From Desulfobacterales bacterium (GTDB taxonomy: Bacteria > Desulfobacterota > Desulfobacteria > Desulfobacterales > UBA2174_A): 5,050 nucleotides of DNA. Shown in pieces: positions 1 to 5,050 of this stretch. Position numbers and translations under genes: made by a program. The stretch spans positions 1 through 5,050 of the forward strand of contig JALOPD010000267.1 of the NCBI GenBank assembly GCA_025454075.1. Direction: 5' to 3'. The notes beneath the pieces are model-generated. The model did no database searches. It had not been told where the DNA came from and worked only from the letters and a program-made list of their open reading frames with translations. Each line of letters begins with the position of its first letter. The stretch's first letter is position 1.

Positions 1-203
1 ATCCAGGGGCAGATGCCGCAGATCCGGCAGACGATGTCCGGCAGCTCCTCCGCCGGTTTGCCTTCGACGAATTTCTCGAACCCCCGCAGGGACATGTAGT
101 TCACGCGGGCATCCTGATAGTTGCCAGCTTCGTCCAGCCAAATTTTGATGGACGCGTGCCCCTCGATGCGGGTGATCGGTTGAATGGTGATGGTTTGACT
201 CAT
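1..203 (-). CDS. mvhA: MvhA-type [NiFe]-hydrogenase large subunit, N-terminal 67 residues (continues past the left edge)
   Basis: This is the beginning of the catalytic large subunit of a cytoplasmic group 3 [NiFe]-hydrogenase, which activates H2 at a Ni-Fe(CN)2CO site. The start ATG (201-203) follows the mvhG stop by one base and has an AAAGGAG ribosome site at 215-221, inside the end of mvhG. Residues 10-16 read PITRIEGH, the conserved N-terminal motif of the family. Residues 40-45 read RGFEKF, typical of Mvh/Frh large subunits. Residues 60-66 read RICGICP, the L1 motif, in which Cys62 and Cys65 should be the N-terminal pair of Ni ligands. These are cysteines, so no selenocysteine is present in this part. 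The C-terminal DPCxxC/DPUxxC pair lies outside the window. Subgroup 3c (Mvh) fits the HdrA and MvhD neighbours; 3a (Frh) is the alternative and cannot be excluded from 67 residues. Confidence 0.93.
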   Translation of the reverse strand, partial: MSQTITIQPITRIEGHASIKIWLDEAGNYQDARVNYMSLRGFEKFVEGKPAEELPDIVCRICGICPW

Positions 204-204
204 A

Positions 205-1146
205 TCAGCTCGATCTCCTTTCGTGGATCGCCGGTTTGAGCAGCGAATGCGCCCCTGAAAAACGCAGCAGCAGGGAACGGTTGGGTATGGATTTGATGTC
301 GATGCCGTTGGAGGCCAGCGCGTTCAGCATGTCTAGCAGCTGGTTGCCCTCGTGCCGCACAGGGCCCGAGCAGCCGCGGCAGGGCACCCGGGCCGAGATG
401 CAGCGCGGGGTGACGGCGTCCCCCCCGCAGCCAGCGCGCGTGACCGGCCCCATGCACAGCAGGCCCTGCTCCAGCAGGCAGCGCATCTGGTTGAGCGGCT
501 CGTCCGCCGCCTGGTAATGCGGCGCCTGCAGAAAGCGGCGCACCTGTTTGAGCTCGCCCTTGCCCTTGCGCACGGTCGGGCAGGTGTCGCACACGCTTTT
601 CGTAGGCACGTTCAGCGGCTGGCCTTTTACCAGCGCGACCAGGGCGTTGAAGACCTGGTCGGGATGCGGCGGGCAGCCCGGCAGGTAGATGTCGACCTTT
701 ATCTTCTCGTCGACCGCATAGCAGGACTCCAGGAGCGGCGGGATCCCCTCTGCCGGGAAGGCCGCCGGCCGGTCGGTGGTCTCGGTGCTGTAGACGCGCT
801 CCATCATCTCCGTCGGGGTCCAGGAGTTGGCGAGCGATGGAATCCCGCCGTGGGTGGCGCAGGTCCCGAGTGCGATGATGAGCTTGCACTTCCTGCGCAT
901 CTCCTGAGCCACCTCCAGGTGCTCCTCATTGCGGATGCCGCCGCTGATGAGTCCGACGTCGGCCTCCGGCAGCGACAGATGCTTCTGGTCCCCTCGTTGC
1001 CCGAAATACTTGCTGTCCACCAGGGCCGGGAGATGGACGATGTCGGCCACCTGCAGCACATCCAGCAGCCGCTCGCCCATATCGATGATCGAGATCTCGC
1101 AGCCCGAGCACGAATTCAACCATTCACTAGCAACACGTACACCCAT
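205..1146 (-). CDS. mvhG: MvhG-type [NiFe]-hydrogenase small subunit
   Basis: The 313-residue small subunit carries electrons from the Ni-Fe site through three iron-sulfur clusters to MvhD/HdrA. Proximal-cluster ligands are visible: Cys13 and Cys16 (NSCSGCE), Cys96 (GTCATHGG) and Cys158 (LPGCPPHP). The C-terminal third is a ferredoxin-like region carrying the medial and distal clusters, with VCDTCP, a CLLEQGLLCMGP segment, AGCGG and PCRGCSGP. No twin-arginine signal peptide is present, consistent with a cytoplasmic group 3 enzyme. The start ATG (1144-1146) has GGAGG six bases upstream (1153-1157). The gene lies 30 bases after the frhB-like gene, and its TGA stop is one base from the mvhA ATG, so translational coupling with the large subunit is likely. 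Length and motif order are normal for MvhG/FrhG. MvhG rather than FrhG is chosen from the hdrA and mvhD context. Confidence 0.95.
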   Translation of the reverse strand: MGVRVASEWLNSCSGCEISIIDMGERLLDVLQVADIVHLPALVDSKYFGQRGDQKHLSLPEADVGLISGGIRNEEHLEVAQEMRRKCKLIIALGTCATHGGIPSLANSWTPTEMMERVYSTETTDRPAAFPAEGIPPLLESCYAVDEKIKVDIYLPGCPPHPDQVFNALVALVKGQPLNVPTKSVCDTCPTVRKGKGELKQVRRFLQAPHYQAADEPLNQMRCLLEQGLLCMGPVTRAGCGGDAVTPRCISARVPCRGCSGPVRHEGNQLLDMLNALASNGIDIKSIPNRSLLLRFSGAHSLLKPAIHERRSS

Positions 1147-1176
1147 AAGCTTCCTCCCGTCTCTCGAAGTGGCTAC

Positions 1177-2295
1177 CTATCCTTTCACCTGCACGGCCTT
1201 GGATCCTAGCTGCCGGCGGTTCTGTTGCGCCGCCTGGCGCTTCTTAGTCGACCACGACCGCACCTTGGCCAGGGCCTGAGTGGCGAAGTTGGGGTTCATT
1301 TTTACGCTGAATTCCTCCAGCATTGCCGCACCTTTGGCGTCGGCAAAGGCCGCCCGGCCCAGCGGAGAACGGATGAGGACGGTCGTCCAGCCCTCCTCCG
1401 CACCAATTCCGCCGAAGGCGATGTCGGCGAACTCGGCCGCATAATCCGAGCAGAAGCGGCAGGCGTAACGCCGCACGGACTGCAGGTCGTCGAGCGCAAT
1501 CGATTTGACCTCGCCGGACTTCAGGTGCACCAAGAAATCGTCCTTGATATTGACCTTGCGGACGTCCTCCCAGCTGAACCCGCCCGCAGCCGCCAGACCG
1601 CGGCGCTGGTCCTCGCCGAAGGTGAAGTTGCCGGAACAGAAGAGCCCCAAACAAAGCTGGACGGATTCCGAAGGCACCAGCCCGAGCGTCTGCATGCGGC
1701 GTACGGACTTGATCTGGCAGGGAGTGCCCACCAGAGCGACCCGCCGCAGGCCTTTCTTGATCATCGGATCGAATTCTTCGATCGACGAATACAACAGGTA
1801 CTGATCGCCGAAGCTCTTCATGCCGTGGGAGGTATCGAAGAAAAACCCCGCGGCATCCTTGATTTCTTCGCTGGATGTAGCCAGGGCCGGCCGGCGCTGG
1901 AAGGGACCGACCTGCTTGGTCACGATGGCGCCGTCGATGCGGCCGCGCTCCAGCAGGTGCACGAGCAGGGCCGTCACCACCCCCCCGTCCGTGGCGTTCC
2001 GGCGCACGGCCGGGTCGCCGGCCCGGGCCACGGTGGTCTCGATGACGCGGCCGATCGGCGCCACCCAGCCCGCCTGCACGCGGGTTTCCGTCTCGAGCTC
2101 GTCGATTTCCGGGCAGATCGCATGGCACAGCCCGCACTCGATGCATTTCTCAATGGCCCCGTAGCGCGGCTTGCCGTCCGGATCGAGCTCGAGAGCCCCG
2201 TAATTGACGGCGCTGCAGAACGTGACGCACCCCCCGCAGCGATGGCACAGCCCCGGCTTCTGAACGTCCTGGATGAGATTGAAAAACGTCTTCAT
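1177..2295 (-). CDS. frhB: FrhB/FpoF-like flavo-iron-sulfur protein (coenzyme F420 hydrogenase/dehydrogenase beta-subunit family)
   Basis: This 372-residue protein belongs to the FrhB family, whose archaeal members bind FAD and iron-sulfur clusters and pass electrons to or from coenzyme F420. The N-terminus is a two-cluster ferredoxin domain: Cys17/20/23/27 (CHRCGGCVTFC) and Cys51/54/57/61 (CIECGLCHAICP). The FrhB domain follows, with NATDGGVVTALL near residue 100, VGTPCQIKSVRR mid-protein, and the hallmark ACRFCSDYAAEFADIAFGG segment followed by GWTTVLIRS. The two N-terminal clusters fused to an FrhB domain resemble FpoF/FqoF more than the shorter FrhB. The tail is basic and Gln-rich. The start has GAGGAGG at 2300-2306, four bases upstream. 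It sits between the HdrD-like gene and mvhG, so it is probably a further electron-input or output subunit of the same complex. Whether its partner is F420, NAD(P)H, ferredoxin or another protein cannot be told from sequence; bacterial homologues need not use F420. Confidence 0.93.
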   Translation of the reverse strand: MKTFFNLIQDVQKPGLCHRCGGCVTFCSAVNYGALELDPDGKPRYGAIEKCIECGLCHAICPEIDELETETRVQAGWVAPIGRVIETTVARAGDPAVRRNATDGGVVTALLVHLLERGRIDGAIVTKQVGPFQRRPALATSSEEIKDAAGFFFDTSHGMKSFGDQYLLYSSIEEFDPMIKKGLRRVALVGTPCQIKSVRRMQTLGLVPSESVQLCLGLFCSGNFTFGEDQRRGLAAAGGFSWEDVRKVNIKDDFLVHLKSGEVKSIALDDLQSVRRYACRFCSDYAAEFADIAFGGIGAEEGWTTVLIRSPLGRAAFADAKGAAMLEEFSVKMNPNFATQALAKVRSWSTKKRQAAQQNRRQLGSKAVQVKG

Positions 2296-2318
2296 ATCGC
2301 CTCCTCTCGCGCAGGCCC

Positions 2319-3617
2319 TTAAAGCCCGACTTCGGCCAGATCCGGCCCCAGGTAGGCCCGTTCGTTTTCACCCAGGCATCCCATCGCCAAGCAGATGAGC
2401 GTCCACAAATGCACGGTGTGCCAACCGCCGTTGGAGTGTTCGCTCAGGTCGTGGATCTGGGAGTGGCAGTTGTGGCAGGGTGCGATGCAGTAAGACGCCC
2501 CGGTGGCGAGGATCTGGTCCGTCTTGAGCTGGCCGAAACTGCGCCGCCCCTCGGTGTATCCCGCCTGCAGCGCTCCGCCGCCACCGCCGCAGCAGTAGTT
2601 GTTGGAGCGGTTGGGGGTCATGTCGATGAAGTTCTCTTCCCCCACCACGCGCTTGACCACGAAGCGTAGGTCCTCGGCATAGGCGTCGCCGTACGTCTTG
2701 CGCACCTGGTTGCAGGGGTCCTGGACCGTGAACTTGACCTTCAGGTCCTTGTTCCAGTCGGAGTTGACCTTGAGTTTGCCCTCGCGGATCCATTGCGCGT
2801 AGAGCTGGACGATCGTGGTGATTTCGAACTTGTGGGGGATGTTGTATTTTTGCAGTCCGGCCCGGACTGCGAAGAGTTCATGCCCTCACTCCGTGTTGAC
2901 CCAGTGCTTGCACCCCAGGTCGTCCACGGCCCTGGCCTTGATGCGCACGATGCGCTCCCAGTTCTCGTCATCCGCCAGGAACATGCAGTAGTTCTCGGCG
3001 CCCCAGCCCTTGGTGCCGTAAGTCCAGTCGGCCCCCACCATGTGCAGGATTTTCCAAAGCGGCACCATCTCGTCCGGCTCGGTGACGGGCTCGCGCGAGT
3101 TCTGGTTAACGAAGTACATGGCGCCCGATTTGTTGATCGGCGCCTCCAAATTCTCCCAGCCGGGCTGGTTGGCGCGGACCTCCTCCAGGACGTCCTCGAC
3201 CACAAAGCGGAAATCCTCCTCCGAGGCGCCCATGGCGCTGCAGGTCTCGTGTTTGAGGGCCATGTCACAGGAGGCGCGGATGCCCTTGGGCCGCTCGTCC
3301 CGTGGCCAGCTCTTGCGAGCGTGGTAGACCAGTTGCGGGATGTCGATCTTCATGGGGCAGACGTACAGGCAGCGCCAGCACAGGGTGCAGTTCCACACCC
3401 ATTCGGTCTTGAGGATTTCGTCGTCCAATCCCATCGATGCCATCCGCAAAAACTTGCGCGGGTCCATGCCGGCCAGGCCGGTGGCGGGGCAGCCCGAGGA
3501 ACAGGCGCCGCAGGTCAGACAGGCGTTCAAGTTGCCCCCGTCCGGCAGAAGCTGCATGACCTTGTCTTTGAAAAGGCTCTTCTTCTGTTTTCCAAGTTTG
3601 ACCGATCGCATGCTCAT
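2319..3617 (-). CDS. hdrD: HdrD-like (HdrC-HdrB fused) iron-sulfur oxidoreductase subunit, selenocysteine-containing
   Basis: Read through the UGA at 2886-2888, this is one 432-residue protein with Sec at position 244. It joins an HdrC-like ferredoxin domain to an HdrB/HdrD-type catalytic domain, the part of heterodisulfide reductases that reduces the disulfide or a related acceptor. The N-terminus has two [4Fe-4S] motifs: Cys33/36/39/43 (CLTCGACSSGCP) and Cys77/80/83/87 (CTLCWRCLYVCP). The C-terminus has one complete CCG motif: Cys302 (QDPCNQ), Cys342-Cys343 (NNYCCGGGGG), then Cys381 and Cys384 (APCHNC), for the noncubane cluster. Sec244 is in TEUGHE, where HdrD/DsrK/GlpC-like relatives have Cys in E-C-G-H. 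The reading frame is unchanged across the UGA and both sides are family-like, so this is neither a pseudogene nor two genes. I see no complete second CCG motif N-terminal of Sec244, unlike classical HdrB. The ATG (3615-3617) is four bases after the mvhD stop; its GAGG site (3625-3628) lies within the last mvhD codons. M3 (3609-3611) is an alternative start. Confidence 0.93.
2849..2888 (-). promoter_or_regulatory. Predicted bacterial SECIS element for the HdrD-like selenoprotein, with its UGA Sec codon
   Basis: The UGA occupies 2886-2888. Downstream on the minus strand, GCAGTCC (2864-2870) pairs perfectly with GGACTGC (2852-2858), giving a seven-base-pair stem closed by the loop GGGCC (2859-2863). 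Two A-U pairs below one mismatch can extend the stem to 2849-2873. The loop begins 22 nt after the UGA and starts with G. This matches the known bacterial SECIS layout, in which a hairpin within the coding region shortly after UGA presents a G at the start of its apical loop to SelB. The function is inferred from structure and from the protein alignment. Confidence 0.85.
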
Positions 3618-3621
3618 GGGC

Positions 3622-4080
3622 TCACCTCGCTTGTGCGGCCGCTGGGGCCGCCGGAGCGGCGGCCTGGCGACGGGGGATGGGGTTCGGTCCGATGCGCCGG
3701 ATCCGCTCCGTGAATTTCGTCACCACTTCGGCAAACCGTGGCGCTTCGGCCGAGGACACCCATTCGATTCCAAATCGGTCCGGGTCGATGCCCTGAACCT
3801 CCAAAACGATGCGGGTCGCTTCGCTGCGATTCAATGCCTTCTGATTACCGTCCAGGTAATGGCATTCGCCGAGATGTCAGCCCATCACCAGCACCCCGTC
3901 GGCCCCCCGGTTGAAGGCTTCGAGTACGAGGTCCGGGTGGACCATGCCGGTGCACATCACCCGTACGGCGCGCATGTTAGGCGGGTACTGCAGTCGCGAC
4001 ACCCCGGCCAGATCGCCGCCGGCATACGCGCACCAGTTGCACAGAAAACCCAAAATGACCGGTTCGAATTTTTCACTCAT
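3622..4080 (-). CDS. mvhD: MvhD-type hydrogenase/heterodisulfide reductase delta subunit, selenocysteine-containing
   Basis: Read through the UGA at 3877-3879, this is a 152-residue protein with Sec at position 68. MvhD holds a [2Fe-2S] cluster and carries electrons from the MvhAG hydrogenase to the flavin of HdrA. Visible Cys/Sec positions are Cys14 and Cys17 (FLCNWCAY), Cys43 (VMCTGM), Sec68 and Cys73 (GUHLGECHY). Cysteine-only homologues have G-C-H-x-G-[DE]-C-H-Y, so Sec replaces a conserved Cys. After UGA the same frame continues with the typical MvhD sequence HYLDGNQKA and a normal C-terminal half. The last 16 or so residues are an Ala/Pro-rich tail (AAAPAAPAAAQAR) that looks unstructured. 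The ATG (4078-4080) has AAGGAG at 4090-4095, nine bases upstream. The stop at 3622-3624 is four bases from the HdrD-like start, implying tight coupling. Selenocysteine MvhD/VhuD forms are already known in methanogens and some sulfate reducers, which supports the call. Automatic annotation would end the protein at residue 67. Confidence 0.95.
3833..3879 (-). promoter_or_regulatory. Predicted bacterial SECIS element for mvhD, with its UGA Sec codon
   Basis: The UGA occupies 3877-3879. On the minus strand, AATGCC (3861-3866) directly followed by ATTACC (3855-3860) forms the 5' side. The loop is TGGAC (3850-3854). GGTAAT (3844-3849) pairs with ATTACC, and after a five-base bulge (3839-3843) GGCATT (3833-3838) pairs with AATGCC. 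This gives twelve perfect base pairs around a single bulge. The loop begins 22 nt after the UGA and has G as its second base, as in known bacterial SECIS hairpins recognised by SelB. The bulge and the long lower stem differ from the simpler hairpin in the next gene. Confidence 0.87.
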
Positions 4081-4177
4081 TTCGCGCGTCTCCTTATTGT
4101 TTGCCTAAAAACGATTTGTTTGCGCAGCTATTTCAATGACCGATGAGTGCTTCATCCGTCTCTAACAATTGGTTCAA

Positions 4178-4301
4178 ATGGCGTTGCCCAAAGCTCCAGC
4201 TTCAAGGCGGGCGAACGTCGTGTTGCGAGGCGTACTTCCGGTACGCCGCAGCAACCGCGACGCGAAGCCCAACGCTGAAGATGGGCTTTCGGAAACGCCA
4301 T
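4178..4301. repeat. 124-bp imperfect palindrome (REP/MITE-like cruciform element) between hdrA and mvhD
   Basis: The ends are an eight-base perfect terminal inverted repeat, ATGGCGTT (4178-4185) and AACGCCAT (4294-4301). Moving inward, matched arms are AAAGC/GCTTT (4190-4194 with 4285-4289), CTTCA/TGAAG (4200-4204 with 4276-4280), CGTCG/CGACG (4216-4220 with 4258-4262), GTTGC/GCAAC (4222-4226 with 4251-4255) and GGCGTAC/GTACGCC (4229-4235 with 4241-4247) around the loop TTCCG. Most of the element can therefore fold into one long hairpin in DNA or RNA. On the minus strand its first base is the A of the hdrA TGA stop. No T-run follows on the minus strand, so it is not a standard intrinsic terminator. 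No target-site duplication and no ORF are evident. It may be a dispersed extragenic repeat, but only one copy is seen here. Confidence 0.88.
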
Positions 4302-5050
4302 CAGGCGGCTTCCTCCAGGGCAGCGGCGACCTGCGCCCTCAGCTGATCCAGCGTGAACCCGTGCACGTAAACGCCCCCCTTCGGGCAGGTCGCAGCGCAC
4401 AGCCCGCAGCCTTTGCACAGCGCCGGGTCGGTGGCGATCCGGCGGTGCAGGCGCTGGTCGTCGCCCGTCACCTCTTCAAGCTTGATGGCGCGATACGGAC
4501 AGACATCCAGACACAAGGCACAGCCGTCGCACTGGTCGGTGACGAAGCTCTTGATGGCGTCCAGGGTCATCTCGGTCTGCGAGAGGATGGTGGCCGCCCG
4601 GGCGGCGGCGGCCTTGGCCTGGGCGATGGTTTCGTTGAGCGGCTTGGGGTAGTTGCACAGCCCGGCGACGAACAGGCCGTCCACCGCCATGTCCACCGGC
4701 CGCAGCTTGGGATGGGCCTCGTTCAGGAAGCCGTCCGCATTGGCGGCGCACTTGTAAAGCTCCACCAGGTCCTTGCTGACATTGGGCTCGATGGCGGCCG
4801 CCAGAACCAGGTGATCGGCAGCGATGGAGACCGGCATCTGCAGGATCGGATCGAACACGTCGATGGCCAGATCATCGCCCTCTTTGCGAACAACGGGTTT
4901 GCCGTCGACATCGTAGCGGATGAAGATCACGCCCAGGTCCCGCGCCTTGCGGTAGAGATCCTCCCGCTCGCCGTAGGTGCGGATGTCGCGGTTGAGCACG
5001 TAGATGTTCATCTGCGAGTTGAGCTCCTTGAGGGCGATGGCGGCTTTCAC
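4301..5050 (-). CDS. hdrA: HdrA-type FAD/iron-sulfur subunit of heterodisulfide reductase, C-terminal 249 residues (starts beyond the right edge)
   Basis: HdrA carries the FAD that bifurcates electrons between ferredoxin and the heterodisulfide branch. The fragment enters within the thioredoxin-reductase-like FAD domain: KAAIALKE then NIYVLNRDIRTYGERED and GVIFIRYD are typical HdrA text. FVAGLCNYPKPLNETIAQAKAAAARAA matches the conserved end of the flavin domain in relatives, shown here as FVAGLCNYPK followed by LNETIAQAKAAA. The C-terminus has two [4Fe-4S] ferredoxin motifs, Cys174/177/180/184 (CDGCALCLDVCP) and Cys212/215/218/222 (CKGCGLCAATCP) in fragment numbering. The codon at the right edge is GTG and is internal Val, not a start. 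The N-terminal cluster domain and the family's conserved Cys/Sec position just before this point are outside the window. The protein ends EEAA with TGA at 4301-4303, whose last base belongs to the palindrome. It is the first of the six genes in transcription order here. Confidence 0.95.
   Translation of the reverse strand: MKAAIALKELNSQMNIYVLNRDIRTYGEREDLYRKARDLGVIFIRYDVDGKPVVRKEGDDLAIDVFDPILQMPVSIAADHLVLAAAIEPNVSKDLVELYKCAANADGFLNEAHPKLRPVDMAVDGLFVAGLCNYPKPLNETIAQAKAAAARAATILSQTEMTLDAIKSFVTDQCDGCALCLDVCPYRAIKLEEVTGDDQRLHRRIATDPALCKGCGLCAATCPKGGVYVHGFTLDQLRAQVAAALEEAA

Noticed and set aside
352..1209. Plus-strand open frame of 285 codons opposite mvhG
   Set aside because: It is antisense to a gene with all small-subunit cluster motifs; the translation is Arg/Ala/His-rich with no recognisable domain, as expected for a shadow frame in GC-rich DNA.
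1225..2322. Plus-strand open frame of 365 codons opposite the frhB-like gene
   Set aside because: Same reason: it mirrors a well-supported gene, has no domain signature and no good ribosome site.
2886..3617. HdrD-like protein as a 243-residue truncated gene or pseudogene ending at TGA 2886
   Set aside because: The same frame continues with the remaining HdrD domain and its CCG motif, no other lesion is present, and a SECIS-like hairpin follows the TGA.
2793..3713. Plus-strand open frame of 306 codons spanning the HdrD-like gene and the mvhD end
   Set aside because: It is antisense to two genes with clear iron-sulfur motifs and its composition is shadow-like.
3622..3834. Separate 70-residue gene after mvhD starting at a TTG codon
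   Set aside because: It is in frame with mvhD and is the C-terminal half of the MvhD domain; the TTG has no ribosome site and lies inside the predicted SECIS.
3340..4146. Plus-strand open frame of 268 codons opposite the HdrD-like start and mvhD
   Set aside because: No recognisable motif; the opposite strand encodes the MvhD and ferredoxin motifs.
4178..4301. Palindrome as an intrinsic terminator of hdrA
   Set aside because: The stem is very long and interrupted, and no T-tract follows it on the minus strand (next bases are TTGAACCAATTG). It may still affect RNA processing.
4143..4346. Plus-strand open frame of 67 codons across the hdrA-mvhD spacer
   Set aside because: It runs through the palindrome, has no ribosome site and no recognisable sequence.
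1..5050. CRISPR arrays, tRNA or rRNA genes, insertion sequences
   Set aside because: No regularly spaced repeats, tRNA-like cloverleaf, rRNA segments or transposase sequence were seen; nearly all of the window is coding on the minus strand.

Overview
The window holds six genes, all on the minus strand and all apparently in one transcription direction, so the operon reads from right to left: hdrA (3' part only), mvhD, an HdrD-like iron-sulfur protein, a FrhB/FpoF-like flavo-iron-sulfur protein, mvhG and mvhA (5' part only). Together they encode a cytoplasmic [NiFe]-hydrogenase/heterodisulfide-reductase-type complex with an extra FrhB-type electron-entry module. Such complexes couple H2 (or another two-electron donor) to ferredoxin and a disulfide or other high-potential acceptor by flavin-based electron bifurcation.

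The most notable feature is that two of the six genes contain an in-frame UGA that is best read as selenocysteine. In mvhD, UGA (3877-3879) sits where the family has the Cys of G-C-H-x-G-[DE]-C-H-Y. In the HdrD-like gene, UGA (2886-2888) sits in T-E-U-G-H-E, where relatives have T-E-C-G-H. In both, the family-specific protein continues in the same frame after the UGA. Each UGA is followed by a strong stem-loop with a 5-nt apical loop that starts exactly 22 nt after the codon and has G in its first two bases, as expected for bacterial SECIS elements. Conventional gene calling would break each gene into two false ORFs.

Layout, right to left: hdrA C-terminal half (4301-5050); a 220-bp spacer (4081-4300) filled largely by a 124-bp imperfect palindrome (4178-4301) whose edge forms the last base of the hdrA stop codon; mvhD (3622-4080); HdrD-like gene (2319-3617, 4 nt after mvhD); frhB-like (1177-2295, 23 nt gap); mvhG (205-1146, 30 nt gap); mvhA start (1-203, 1 nt gap). 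Good Shine-Dalgarno sequences precede each complete start. I found no convincing promoter or intrinsic terminator.

Organism: the high GC content, the Hdr/Mvh/FrhB gene combination and the Sec-decoding signals of bacterial (immediately downstream) rather than archaeal (UTR) type suggest an anaerobic bacterium, most likely a sulfate-reducing or syntrophic Desulfobacterota. That assignment is inference from gene content; no marker gene is present.
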